Of a stretch of DNA of 64,000 nt, positions 50,738 to 59,137 are shown piece by piece. Below the pieces are notes generated by a model that did no database searches, was not told the origin of the DNA, and saw only the letters and a program-made list of their open reading frames with translations. The DNA lies in contig DATLIX010000106.1 in the NCBI GenBank assembly GCA_035539215.1, positions 62,001-126,000 of the forward strand, given 5' to 3'. This DNA is from Dongia_B sp035539215. GTDB lineage: Bacteria > Pseudomonadota > Alphaproteobacteria > Dongiales > Dongiaceae. Made by a program: the position numbers and the translations under genes. Numbering within the stretch: position 1 is the stretch's first letter; each line of letters starts with the position of its first letter.

Positions 50738-51091
50738 ATGTGGACACATCGCGCTTTGTGGTCCGAGGAAGTTTGGAAGGCATACGGCGAGTTTATGTAC
50801 AACGCCTTTGCTGAATATGCTCCCCGCAAAGCGGGCAAACCCGCATCGATCCGCGTAGATCGGGAGAAGCTGAAATCCGGAGGAGGGGACGACCCGGTGT
50901 CAGCATTAGAGAAGCCGTGCGAGGATTACGCCGACACCGACTATTCCCGATGTACAGAGGAGGCAATTAATTTGGCTGGAAAGGATCTAGTTAGCGGCTG
51001 CCATAAGCCAATAAATCGAGAAACACTAACAGCCAGTTATATGGCTTGGATGGAGGAGATGAAGCAGGACTTCAGTGGCATCCGGAATTAG
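50738..51091 (+). CDS. Unknown protein, possibly truncated
   Basis: I do not recognise this 117-residue frame. It contains W-S-E-E-V-W-K-A-Y-G-E-F-M-Y-N-A-F-A and a Cys-rich C-terminal part ending in W-M-E-E-M-K-Q-D-F. The AAGGAG directly touching ATG 50738 is too close for a good ribosome site, and an open frame in another phase just upstream has a similar character, so a frameshifted longer gene (about 50619-51091) is possible. Confidence 0.4.
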   Translation: MWTHRALWSEEVWKAYGEFMYNAFAEYAPRKAGKPASIRVDREKLKSGGGDDPVSALEKPCEDYADTDYSRCTEEAINLAGKDLVSGCHKPINRETLTASYMAWMEEMKQDFSGIRN

Positions 51092-51711
51092 GATACGCTC
51101 ATAACTGAAAAATCCGGTAATAAGCACGATGCTGCCAAGAATGGTGCGCAAGCTTTGATGTGGAAAAATCCTAGGGCATGCTAACGCTTAGAAGGTAACC
51201 GTCAGCCGAAAGACGCTGACGAAAAGGTCGAGGTTACCGCAGCAGATAATCTCAATAAGCGGCGGGGCGCTTATGATTTTTCGTGCATTATATAGGCGAA
51301 GGTTAAAGCGAGATTTCGGCCAGTTTCTGACCGATGAGCAGATAGAGCAGACCCCTCGGCGAGATGCCGGAATGGAGTTGCTGCAAACTTGTGTTGCCGC
51401 GACGTCTGGTCCGTGTGTTCGTTTCGTCGAAGATGACCGAAGCCGAGGCCATGACTAGATTATCATGCATGGTCACCCACGTACTCGCTCAGGCTAAAGA
51501 CAAAGCGGACGAAAAGTAAACCGGAAGCATCCGGTGAACAGTAAGTGTCCGGACGCTTACAGTAATTGAGTACTTGTCGTCCCCGCTAATCAGCCACATT
51601 GATGAAAGTTTGCGCGAGCGCTGATGTCGGCCACCCTATGACAACGATCCGATGATAGCTGGTGCAGCTATGTTGAAAAACGAGAATCTTAAAGACGCGG
51701 AGATCGGACTA
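51092..51711. other. Degraded accessory DNA with palindromes
   Basis: The 620 bases have no firm gene; a 61-residue frame at 51273-51458 lacks support. A nested dyad GGTAACC...GGTTACC (51196-51239) with an inner GTCAGC/GCTGAC stem and the 20-bp palindrome at 51541-51560 are the notable elements. Confidence 0.45.
51541..51560. repeat. 20-bp palindrome of the GTWAGCGTCC family (1)
   Basis: GTAAGTGTCCGGACGCTTAC is a near-perfect palindrome (one mismatch). The same pattern recurs at 52659, 57779, 57874 and, with wider spacing, at 55834 and 58977. The outer GTAAGCG equals the textbook tip of IS66-family terminal repeats. Confidence 0.75.
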
Positions 51712-52494
51712 ATGAATTGGAAGAAGCTCATGGTTTGCCTGCTCCTTGCCGCCGGCGCGCAGATTTCAATATCACATCCCCTTTTCGCCGAAGATTCTAA
51801 GAATCTTCCGCGGGAGACCTCTAATACCATCGTTCAGCTGTTGTCCCAAACCATCCATCTTCTCACTCCGTCCATTCTCACCGATAGAGTGCGCAAATGG
51901 GATGCAAAGACGATCCAGTATAAAATTCTCAGCGATCAGCCGGCCCCAAAAATCGAACAGGCACTAGCCACTGTTGAAACCGTACTAAAGAAAGTCGACC
52001 CCACACTGGCATTACAGGCAACGGAGTCCAACTACGACGCTGACATCTTAATTGTATTTGATAGCCAGTCCTCTAGCGTGATGAACAAGTATGCGGTGGA
52101 CCTTAAGCGTTTCTACTCAATTGATGGCCAGCATCTGAGTGATCAGATGATCGCCAATGTCGCTCATCTTTACGACAGTGATATCAACGATTGCGTTTGG
52201 TTTCTTGCGCACGATCTCTTTGCACTTAAGAAGACTCTTATCTTTGTCTCCACAAGTGAGAACCCGGAGAAGGTAGATAAATGCATAAATAACGCACTAA
52301 TTGTCAGCCTGGGGCTAAGCCAACAACTTGTTCAAGGTAGCTCCGTGCGATCTTCCACTGCGCCATTACAAAGTGAGCTAACGCGCGCAGATCGTCTGGC
52401 TCTCGAAATTCTTTATCAGCCGACTGTCCATCCTGGCGATACTATTCAGCAAGCAATTACCAACTTCGAACGCGTCAATATCACCGAGCCATAA
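51712..52494 (+). CDS. Exported DUF2927 family protein
   Basis: 260 residues from ATG 51712, with a signal peptide (C-L-L-L-A-A-G-A-Q..., cleavage near L-F-A-E). The C-terminal G-L-S-Q-Q-L-V-Q-G-S-S-V followed by L-T-R-A-D-R-L-A-L-E-I-L-Y-Q-P-x-V-H-P-G-D matches the DUF2927 family of secreted alphaproteobacterial proteins of unknown function. Two Cys in the middle could form a disulfide. An upstream in-frame start (51652) is less likely. The gene is AT-richer than the chromosome and is flanked by the repeated palindromes. Confidence 0.8.
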   Translation: MNWKKLMVCLLLAAGAQISISHPLFAEDSKNLPRETSNTIVQLLSQTIHLLTPSILTDRVRKWDAKTIQYKILSDQPAPKIEQALATVETVLKKVDPTLALQATESNYDADILIVFDSQSSSVMNKYAVDLKRFYSIDGQHLSDQMIANVAHLYDSDINDCVWFLAHDLFALKKTLIFVSTSENPEKVDKCINNALIVSLGLSQQLVQGSSVRSSTAPLQSELTRADRLALEILYQPTVHPGDTIQQAITNFERVNITEP

Positions 52495-52691
52495 GTTGTT
52501 CAGACTATCGCACCCTGCGCTGTCCGCGATCGTGAATTCCATGCGGGGACAAAACAGCAGGATATCGAAGCATTGTCGCGCGAGCGCCGAAACCTGGATA
52601 TGGCGCACCGGCTCACGCCCCTGCTGTTGGAAATCAAGCTGTATTGATAGCGGCGTAAGTAAGCGCTCCGATGCTAACTTTTAAGCGTTCG
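52495..52691. repeat. Region with palindrome (2) before the IS66 element
   Basis: No gene is supported. GTAAGCGCTCCGATGCTAAC (52659-52678) is the second member of the 20-bp palindrome family, followed at 52683 by a half-site TAAGCGTTCGG. The IS66 element begins right after. Confidence 0.6.
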
Positions 52692-52794
52692 GTAACCGTC
52701 CGGCCCCGGCCGCCTTTTTTTTGACGCTGCCCAGCCTAAGATAGGCGCTATCGGGCAGCCTTAGTGCCCACGTAATTTCTTAATGGGCACTTAG

Positions 52795-53196
52795 ATGGGC
52801 GGAGCAACATCGGGGCCACGCCGGACGCGGCGGCGCTGGGGTGAAGACGAGAAGCGAGCCATTGTGGCCGAGACTTTGCTTCCAGGTACGTCGATCTCCG
52901 CCGTCGCCCGGCAGCATAATCTGAATGCCAATCAGTTGCAGGGCTGGCGTCGAGAATATGGCTCCTGCAGCCCATCTACCCCGACCAAAGAGCCACCATT
53001 TCTTGCGGTTGATATAGCCGAGCAAGCTTCCGTCGTGCAGGCGGCTGAGGATGAGCCGGAGCAGCCTCGGAAGCCGGGAAGGCGGGCGGGCATCGTCGAG
53101 ATCGATTTTCCGTGCGGTGCACGTCTGCGCTGTGATCAGCATGTCGACCGACAATTCTTGTCACTGGTCGTCGATATCTTAATGGCGCGCTCATGA
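52795..53196 (+). CDS. tnpA: IS66 accessory protein TnpA (OrfA)
   Basis: A 133-residue helix-turn-helix protein of IS66: R-R-R-W-G-E-D-E-K-R-A-I-V-A-E-T, G-T-S-I-S-A-V-A-R-Q-H-N-L-N-A-N-Q-L and a C-terminal I-V-E-I-D-F-P-C-G-A-R-L-R. It probably assists transposase binding at the ends. Its stop overlaps the tnpB start (ATGA). Confidence 0.9.
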   Translation: MGGATSGPRRTRRRWGEDEKRAIVAETLLPGTSISAVARQHNLNANQLQGWRREYGSCSPSTPTKEPPFLAVDIAEQASVVQAAEDEPEQPRKPGRRAGIVEIDFPCGARLRCDQHVDRQFLSLVVDILMARS

Positions 53197-53540
53197 TCCC
53201 GGTGCCCGTCAATACGCAGGTCTGGCTGGCGGCAGGCAAGACCGACATGCGCAAGGGCTTCGATGGCCTCGCCATGCTGGTCCAGTCGGTGCTGGCTCAA
53301 GACCCGTTTTCCGGCCATCTCTTTGTCTTTCGCGGGCGCGGCGGTGATCTCATCAAAGTGCTGTGGTGGGATGGGCAAGGTATGTGCCTCTTCGCCAAGC
53401 GGCTGGAGCGCGGCAGCTTTGTCTGGCCATCACCGGCGGACGGCCGGATCGCCATCACCCAGGCGCAACTGGCGATGTTGCTGGAGGGGATTGATTGGCG
53501 CATGCCGCGTCGAACCTGGGTGCCGCTGACCGCTGGATAA
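53193..53540 (+). CDS. tnpB: IS66 accessory protein TnpB (OrfB)
   Basis: The 115-residue protein is the highly conserved IS66 OrfB: D-M-R-K-G-F-D-G-L-A, H-L-F-V-F-R-G-R-G-G-D, K-V-L-W-W-D-G-Q-G and W-P-x-x-x-x-G. It starts with ATG 53193, overlapping tnpA. Its biochemical role is not established, though it is needed for full transposition in related elements. Confidence 0.95.
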   Translation: MIPVPVNTQVWLAAGKTDMRKGFDGLAMLVQSVLAQDPFSGHLFVFRGRGGDLIKVLWWDGQGMCLFAKRLERGSFVWPSPADGRIAITQAQLAMLLEGIDWRMPRRTWVPLTAG

Positions 53541-53607
53541 TCATTTCCTGTGTTCTCTGTTTTTTGACATTGTGGATTCACGACGAACCGCTGTTGGAGT
53601 ATGATTC

Positions 53608-55139
53608 GTGGCGATGGCTGAGATCGTCACATCATCCACTCCAGACAGCGCCACCTTGCTTCAGCTTCTCGCCCAGCGGGATGCCGAGATCCGTGCCAAG
53701 GACCTGCTGATCGAGAAGCTGAAGCTGCAACTCGCCAATCTCCGTCGGCATCGTTTTGGCTCAAAGTCTGAAGCCCTGGACCATGCGATCGAGCAACTGG
53801 AGCTGATGCTCGAGGACATCGAGCTATCCAAAGCGGCCGAAGCTGAAGCGAGGGATCTAGGGCGCCAGGCAGAATCAACCAAGGCCCAGCCGAAGCGGAA
53901 GCCCCTGCCGGACCATTTGCCGCGCGAAGAGATGGTTCTCAGCCCGGGCGACACCTGCCATCAGTGTGGCGGTCGGCTGCGGAAGATCGGTGACGATGTT
54001 TCCGAGACCCTGGAATACGTCCCGGCGCGGTTCAAGGTCATCCGCACAGTGCGACCGAAGCTTGCCTGTCGTCATTGTGACGGTGTCTTGCAGGTTGCCG
54101 CTCCGGTGCTGCCTATCGAGTACGGGCGGCCGGGGCCTGGTCTTCTGGCCCATGTCCTGGTCTCGAAGTATGCGGATCATCTGCCGCTTTACCGCCAGTC
54201 TCAGATCTATGCCCGGGAAGGCGTCGATCTTGAGCGCTCCACTCTGGCCGACTGGGTCGGCAAGTCGACGGCGCTGCTCTCGCCGCTGGTCGATGCCATT
54301 GGCCGCCATGTCATGGACGGTGCCGCCATTCATGCCGATGACACACCGGTCAACGTGCTGGCGCCTGGCACCGCAAGACGAGGACCGGACGCTTGTGGGT
54401 CTATCTTCGCGATGAGCACGAATGGGGCAGCACGGCACCCCCGGCGGCATGGTATCGCTTCACAGAGGATCGTAAGGGTAAGTGGCCCAGAGAGCACCTC
54501 AAGCACTTCGCGGGCTGGCTGCACGCCGATGGCTATGCCGGGTTCGAGGAGCTCTATCGTGGTGGCCGGATCAAGGAGGTCGCCTGCTTGGCGCATGTCC
54601 GGCGCAAGTTCTTCGACATCCACTTGGCCCAGGGCTCTGCAATTGCCAAGGAGGCCCTGGAGCGCATAGCGGAACTATATCGGGTAGAGGATGCCGTTAG
54701 AGGCAAACAGCCCGATGAACGGCGGCGGGTCCGTCAGGAGGATGCGGCGCCGCAGCTTGATGGCTTGGAACAATGGCTCCGGAACCAGCTCATGCGGATC
54801 TCCGGCAAGTCAGCTCTGGCGGATGCCATCCGCTATGGTCTCGCGAGGCTACAGCGATTGCGCCCTTATCTCGATGATGGCCGCCTCGGCATCGACAACA
54901 ATGCTGCAGAACGGGGTATGCGGGGCATAGCCGTCGGCAGGAAAAACTGGTTGTTCGCCGGATCGGAAGCGGGCGGCCGAGCGGCAGCAGCTGCCTATAC
55001 GCTGATCGCGACAGCGAAGCTCAACCAGATTGATCCTCAGGCTTGGCTCACCGATGTTCTTAGTCGCATTGCCGAGCATAAAATCAATCACATCGACGAA
55101 CTGTTGCCTTGGCATTACGATCAGGATTCAATTATGTGA
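53608..55139 (+). pseudogene. tnpC: IS66 transposase TnpC, frameshifted
   Basis: The DDE transposase is split by one missing base near 54371: the expected ACCGGCAAG reads ACCGCAAG. Up to there the frame gives the coiled-coil N-terminus, a Cys-x-x-Cys zinc-finger-like region (C-H-Q-C, C-R-H-C) and the first Asp (I-H-A-D-D-T-P-V). After it the second frame carries L-H-A-D-G-Y-A-G-F, the final Glu in N-A-A-E-R-G-M-R and the C-terminus. The rest looks intact, so inactivation is recent, or the sequence has an error here. The copy is probably not autonomous now. Confidence 0.88.
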
Positions 55140-55205
55140 GCGCATGATAGGTGCCCGCATGCCGACGACCAACTACACCGCTGTCTAATTATGAGATCGG
55201 TTACT

Positions 55206-55814
55206 ATGCGCATAAAACAGATCGTTGCCCTGACTACATTGAGTTTGGCATTAATTGGCTGCACCGCTTCACCGCCCGCTGTAAAATCGGAAACGGCCTC
55301 CATTTCCAATGACTGCTATAAAATTCTGAACCTCAATTCCGAGCTAGGGCGAATCTTACTGAATCCAGATTCGCAAGCCAGGTACAGATGCGGCACAGGC
55401 GTTACTGAAACAGGCGACCGCGTCGACACTCTAAATGCTGACGCACAGAAACTTGACACTTACGTGGGAGAGGACGGCATTCCCTCCTTGCTGTTACTTG
55501 TCGTTCGGGCACAAGAGCCGACCGGAAAAATCAACCCGTGGAATCCCACAGCGCCCAGACAATTTCCGATTAGGATCGTTGGTGATATGCCGGTGACCTT
55601 TGCTGGAGCACCGGCGGTGGCGAAACTTTATCGGCAAGAAGATCCAAATACGCGAGCAGCATTTAGCTGCTTGGCTGTGGAAGGGCACGGGGCTGCCGGT
55701 CTGCCGACGACCGCCGAAATATGTCGACGCGTCAGACCCGAAGCTCCTGATGCAGATATCAGCAGCATAGCGCAGCGGTTTGTTGCCAAAGATATTGCGT
55801 CACTTTCGCCATGA
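55206..55814 (+). CDS. Lipoprotein of unknown function
   Basis: 202 residues with a lipoprotein signal peptide ending in L-A-L-I-G-C19, so the mature protein is lipid-anchored at Cys19. The remainder, with several Cys (N-D-C-Y-K, Y-R-C-G, S-C-L-A), shows no family I recognise. ATG 55206 starts one base after the proposed IS66 end; an in-frame ATG at 55191 would lie inside the element. Its native promoter has probably been replaced by the insertion. Confidence 0.7.
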   Translation: MRIKQIVALTTLSLALIGCTASPPAVKSETASISNDCYKILNLNSELGRILLNPDSQARYRCGTGVTETGDRVDTLNADAQKLDTYVGEDGIPSLLLLVVRAQEPTGKINPWNPTAPRQFPIRIVGDMPVTFAGAPAVAKLYRQEDPNTRAAFSCLAVEGHGAAGLPTTAEICRRVRPEAPDADISSIAQRFVAKDIASLSP

Positions 55815-55833
55815 CCGCTTTTGCCGCCTCTTT

Positions 55834-55888
55834 GTAAGCGTGCGGTGCAGCTGTTTGAATTAAGAAACGGTCCACACCGGACGCTAAC
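55834..55888. repeat. 55-bp element bounded by GTAAGCGTGCGG and CCGGACGCTAAC
   Basis: The ends form an inverted repeat (10 of 12 pairs) of the same family as the 20-bp palindromes, with 31 bases between. It begins 20 bases after the lipoprotein stop and ends seven bases before the immunity gene's stop. Confidence 0.65.
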
Positions 55889-55895
55889 CTCTCAA

Positions 55896-56522
55896 TTACG
55901 ATTCCGGCTTCTGCAATTTTACAACTGAACCGGAGGGTAACCCTCTTATTTGTACAAGCATCTGCCCAACCAAACTCCAGTAGACCTCCATATCAATCAA
56001 CTCCATATCATTGATAGATGAGCCGCCGCCTAGAAACAAAGGACGCTTATAGCCAATACATTCGCTATACCTGGGAGCAGGGTTTCCTTGCGCCAGCCAA
56101 GCATCGAACAGAGACCTGGAAGCAATTTCCCCATTTCGATCCGGCAAAACTTTATTGTGGAAACGCTCAATCGTAACAGGTGGCTTAATGATGTCGCCGC
56201 CGCCTATGTCGAATACCTCCATCTTATACTCGTCTCCCGCCTTGCGCGTTACGTCGAGTGCGTAGATCAGCCCTAGCCAATCGAAACCAAAACAGAGGAA
56301 CCGTCCGCGTTCGGCAGGGAATGCATCACCGACGTAACCGTTCCATTTCTGGACCAGCGTGCCATTCATGACCCTATAGAAGCCATTTTCGAACGAACAG
56401 CCACCAAACTCGTCGATAAGTCGATAGTAGGCATTGTCGGTCAATGCAGGGATTCTAAAGTTACGCCCCTCCGGCTCGAGTAGTTTTCTGCAGGAGAAGG
56501 CTTTTAGAAACGCGTCATACAT
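55896..56522 (-). CDS. Toxin-immunity protein, Tdi1/DUF1851 type
   Basis: 208 residues. The N-terminal half resembles GAD-like immunity domains (Y-Y-R-L-I-D-E-F-G-G-C-S-F-E-N-G-F-Y-R). The C-terminal half has the DUF1851 pattern Y-S-E-C-I-G-Y-K-R-P-L-F-L-G-G followed by D-M-E-V-Y-W-S-L-V-G-Q. Members are immunity partners of type VI or polymorphic nuclease toxins, such as Tdi1. The gene starts six bases after the stop of a nuclease-tip fragment on the same strand, the standard toxin-immunity order. Confidence 0.8.
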   Translation of the reverse strand: MYDAFLKAFSCRKLLEPEGRNFRIPALTDNAYYRLIDEFGGCSFENGFYRVMNGTLVQKWNGYVGDAFPAERGRFLCFGFDWLGLIYALDVTRKAGDEYKMEVFDIGGGDIIKPPVTIERFHNKVLPDRNGEIASRSLFDAWLAQGNPAPRYSECIGYKRPLFLGGGSSINDMELIDMEVYWSLVGQMLVQIRGLPSGSVVKLQKPES

Positions 56523-56528
56523 CGTCTT

Positions 56529-56756
56529 CTAATCCGAAATGTTGATGCCATTTATAACTGTCCCATAGGGCAGATCGCCGATTTGATTAGAAATCTGAGC
56601 CCCCAGACCACGGTTTACACTAGAATCGAGTAGTTGAAGGTTATCTATTGTATTGCTGCCACCGAGCTGCAAATCAATTATGTGGTCGACATCAGACTCT
56701 TCATCAGTGTCATACCCGGCTCCCAACCATTGTTGCCGGGTGACGCCTGCACTTGA
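56529..56756 (-). pseudogene. Polymorphic toxin C-terminal tip, HNH-like nuclease fragment
   Basis: About 75 residues remain: R-Q-Q-W-L-G-A-G-Y-D-T, then D-V-D-H-I-I-D-L-Q-L-G-G and N-L-Q-L-L-D-S-S-V-N-R, ending G-T-V-I-N-G-I. The D-H-I-x-x-L-Q-L-G-G with a downstream Asn is the pattern of HNH/endonuclease-VII-like toxin tips. The upstream frame closes at 56757-56759, exactly where an IS66 remnant begins, so the delivery part of the toxin was lost by the insertion. No start codon belongs to it. Confidence 0.7.
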
Positions 56757-56936
56757 TCAGCTCCCCGAACCGGAGATCCCGGTTGAGGTGGCATCGCCTG
56801 TTTTGGCACCGGCGGCGACTGGGACCATCGAGGTTGAACTGCCCTCTGGCGTGAAGCTGCGGTTGTAAGATCAATCGCATCGACGAACTGCTGCCTTGGC
56901 ACTATCATCAGGTCTCGTAGACACCAGGACGCTTAT
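56752..56936 (+). mobile_element. IS66 remnant: TnpA end fused to TnpC end
   Basis: One frame (56752-56868) gives the C-terminus of a TnpA (I-P-V-E-V-A-S, G-T-I-E-V-E-L-P-S-G-V-K-L). It is directly followed by the last residues of a TnpC (K-I-N-R-I-D-E-L-L-P-W-H-Y-H-Q-V-S, stop at 56918-56920) and an end sequence ACACCAGGACGCTTAT. Everything between was deleted. The tip is consistent with an IS66 right end. Confidence 0.85.
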
Positions 56937-57025
56937 AGAGACCATAACGGATCCCGTCAGCCAGTTGTCGTTTTACTAGCGATATTGATACAGTTCGGTG
57001 AACACCGGATCGGTAGATTTCAAAG

Positions 57026-57706
57026 ATGTCAACAAGCACCTCCCTAACAGATCTTCAAAGCGCACTGAAGGCCGCGCAGATTCGGCTCAAACGTGCAGTG
57101 CAAGCTCTCGCGCCCAAACATAAGGGTGGAGAGCTTGAGGAGCTTGCCGCGGCCCAGGAGGCTTTGCTTGAAGCGGAGCGCGCGGTCGCAGCAGCGCAGA
57201 ACGAACCGCATGCCGTTCCAATTGAGTTTCCCTTGCAATGGGACACGGGTGCTCCGCTTCCTTATTTGCTCCAGAACGACTATCGGACGTTTCTCGTGTT
57301 CTTCTTGGGCGACGTCGACCCAGAGTGGGATGGAACCCACGTCAACATTCGTCATGCTGATAATCCTAGTCCGAGCAACCTTGCAGTTGTCGAGTTCAAG
57401 CGTTGCATATGCACGAGGATGGGAACGCCAAACGACGAGGTGTTTCATGGCCATCCGCTGAACGGCAAGGGCTTGCGAGGGTATACTCCGCTACGAGTGA
57501 TGAATTCTCTTTGGATCAAGGAACTGGAGACGATCAATTCAATTCATAGCGGCTACAGGCCCGAATCCTGGCATAGTCTTAACCACTACATCTTCGGATT
57601 CCACGACTGCACCTTCGAATGTGTCGCGGAATCGTTCCTCTTTGAGGCAAGAGCGACGACTGTTCCGGAATTGCTGACAGAAATATGCGGCAAACTCGTC
57701 AAATAG
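57026..57706 (+). CDS. Conserved-type protein of unknown function with coiled-coil N-terminus
   Basis: 226 residues. A coiled coil (about 5-60; L-E-E-L-A-A-A-Q-E-A-L-L-E-A-E-R-A-V) precedes a globular part with V-F-H-G-H-P-L-N-G-K-G-L, N-S-L-W-I-K-E-L-E-T-I-N-S-I-H and H-Y-I-F-G-F-H-D-C-T-F-E-C-V-A. These His-rich motifs look conserved-family-like, but I cannot name the family. No signal peptide. The gene lies between IS66 remnants and carries a member of the palindrome family 73 bases after its stop. Confidence 0.65.
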   Translation: MSTSTSLTDLQSALKAAQIRLKRAVQALAPKHKGGELEELAAAQEALLEAERAVAAAQNEPHAVPIEFPLQWDTGAPLPYLLQNDYRTFLVFFLGDVDPEWDGTHVNIRHADNPSPSNLAVVEFKRCICTRMGTPNDEVFHGHPLNGKGLRGYTPLRVMNSLWIKELETINSIHSGYRPESWHSLNHYIFGFHDCTFECVAESFLFEARATTVPELLTEICGKLVK

Positions 57707-57778
57707 TGACAATCGAGACGCGCCATAGATTAACGCGCGGCAAAAAACTGGTCGTACTAGCAATTGCGCTCTACCAGA

Positions 57779-57804
57779 GTTGGCGTCCGGCCCCGGACGC
57801 TTAC
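57779..57804. repeat. 26-bp palindrome of the GTWAGCGTCC family (3)
   Basis: GTTGGCGTCCGG and CCGGACGCTTAC surround two bases. It lies shortly after the 57026-57706 gene. Confidence 0.7.
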
Positions 57805-57873
57805 CTTTCACCGACCAGCTTATCTGCTTTGATCGATTCATCGACGAGTTCAACACAGGGCAGCATCCTCTAT

Positions 57874-57893
57874 GTTAGCGTCCGGACGCTAAC
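57874..57893. repeat. 20-bp perfect palindrome of the GTWAGCGTCC family (4)
   Basis: GTTAGCGTCCGGACGCTAAC is perfectly symmetric. Its right half supplies the stop codon of the membrane-protein gene on the minus strand, so the 3' end of that gene was formed or replaced by the repeat. Confidence 0.8.
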
Positions 57894-58897
57894 GATTGGA
57901 GAGAGGTGGAGGACTGATTCAGAACTCGGCGACACAGGACGTGCGACCAAAGGGCCCTATGGACCAAATACTGAAAAATCGCCGCCACTAGAAAAATTGT
58001 TTCCAAAATAAAAAAGAAGAGGTTGCTAGATTGAGGTCGCCAGCTGTTATGGATTTCGCTTCCAGGCCAATGGATGACAAGGCCGTAAGAGGCCGAGAAC
58101 AATAGCAAGAGAGATAGGAGTGCACCTGAGAATGCAGCTTTTAAGGCCCACTTCACGTTGTCTGCTGAGCGATACAAAAACCGCTCCTTGAATGAAAGCC
58201 CCAGAACAATCTGCATCGCGCAAATCCGGGCCCATCGGACCGGATCTCGAAATGCTGCCGAGACAACGATAAAGACGTACATAGTCAGGCAAAACGCATA
58301 AGCATTGGCTACGATGATCGCCCTCTCAGCAAATCCATGTTTCACGAGGTCCGGAACTTGCTCTCGCAACAAGCGAGACCAAGGATATAGAAAATTGTAA
58401 AAATCACTTAGTGATGAAAGAACTCGCGAAATGTTGGCCGTCGGAAAGATGAACAAAGAAATCGTAAGAAGCAGAAGATAGCCCGTCCAGACACCACACC
58501 AGACAATCTTTGCAAACCGAAACCTACCGGCATTGTAAGCCGAGACTTCACGCTCCAGGGTAATTCTATCGATAGATTGAGAGATGAGTCCTTGCTCACC
58601 AAGAGCGCGACCTCCATTGATCGGCCAACGTATCAGGTCCAAAAGCCCGCCAAATAAAGCTACTTTATATAGATCAGGGAGCGTACTGACGTTGAAGCTG
58701 CCGTACAAACTTAGCCATGCCGTTAGGTGGCATCGGCAGTAGATAGAGCAAATTAGGAGCCAACCACGTTCAAGAAATCCGATCTTTCGTCGCTCGCTAC
58801 TTTTGAGTTCAGCCAAGATTTCTCCTCGGTGATAGATGGCCAGGGCTAAGAATGCTGTTCTCCGATCAGCGCATAGCCGAGATAGACGAGTGAACAT
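57875..58897 (-). CDS. Membrane protein of unknown function
   Basis: About 340 residues with four to six hydrophobic helices (for example L-L-L-L-T-I-S-L-F-I-F near residue 145, Y-A-F-C-L-T-M-Y-V-F-I-V-V near 205, L-L-S-L-L-L-L-F near 255, and F-F-F-I-L-E-T-I-F-L-V-A-A near 300). I do not recognise a family. The last residues (L-A-S-G-R) and the stop codon are encoded by the palindrome at 57874-57893, so the native C-terminus may be missing. No clear ribosome site precedes ATG 58897. Composition is AT-rich. Confidence 0.55.
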   Translation of the reverse strand: MFTRLSRLCADRRTAFLALAIYHRGEILAELKSSERRKIGFLERGWLLICSIYCRCHLTAWLSLYGSFNVSTLPDLYKVALFGGLLDLIRWPINGGRALGEQGLISQSIDRITLEREVSAYNAGRFRFAKIVWCGVWTGYLLLLTISLFIFPTANISRVLSSLSDFYNFLYPWSRLLREQVPDLVKHGFAERAIIVANAYAFCLTMYVFIVVSAAFRDPVRWARICAMQIVLGLSFKERFLYRSADNVKWALKAAFSGALLSLLLLFSASYGLVIHWPGSEIHNSWRPQSSNLFFFILETIFLVAAIFQYLVHRALWSHVLCRRVLNQSSTSLQSLASGR

Positions 58898-58976
58898 GTA
58901 TATTGAAACAACTCATCGCTCTTTCATGCTTTCTTCTATGTGGCGTATTACAGGGGAAAGTAGGTACTGAATCAAT

Positions 58977-59046
58977 GTTAGCGTCCGGATGCAAACCCTG
59001 CGACTACCAAAAGCCATTATACAAGCGTTCACGCGCTGACGCTTAC
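58977..59046. repeat. 70-bp element bounded by GTTAGCGTC and GACGCTTAC
   Basis: The ends are an inverted repeat of the palindrome family; the left end is followed by CGGATGCAAAC, itself a degraded copy of the 20-bp palindrome. A plus-strand frame (58903-59172, Cys-rich, TTG start) runs through it, which makes that frame unlikely to be a native gene. Confidence 0.55.
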
Positions 59047-59137
59047 ATCAATCGGTGCGGAGTACCGACAGCAGCTGAGCTTCAGTCGAGCAACGACATG
59101 TTCTTCTGTGACCGTCCGAACGTTCAATTCTTTTGCT

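Larger units (their letters stand above)
52692..55204 (+). mobile_element. IS66-family insertion sequence (nearly complete, transposase frameshifted)
   Basis: The three-gene order tnpA-tnpB-tnpC with a 4-base tnpA/tnpB overlap is diagnostic for IS66. The proposed ends share GTAACCG (52692-52698) and CGGTTAC (55198-55204), close to the family tip GTAAGCG. The left end continues TCCGGCCCCGG, but the right does not, and no 8-bp target duplication is seen, so the borders are inferred. A hairpin AGTGCCCA/TGGGCACT (52763-52770, 52784-52791) precedes tnpA. The element separates the lipoprotein gene at 55206 from its original upstream region. Confidence 0.75.

Noticed and set aside
53608..55139. Programmed frameshift in the IS66 transposase
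   Set aside because: The junction ACCGCAAGACG has no slippery run or stop-proximal signal, and IS66 transposases are normally made from one frame; a deletion is simpler.
51541..59046. Integron attC sites
   Set aside because: The palindromes fit IS66 end consensus GTAAGCG better than the attC core GTTRRRY, genes occur in both orientations, and no integrase gene is seen. The cassette idea is kept only as an alternative in the findings.
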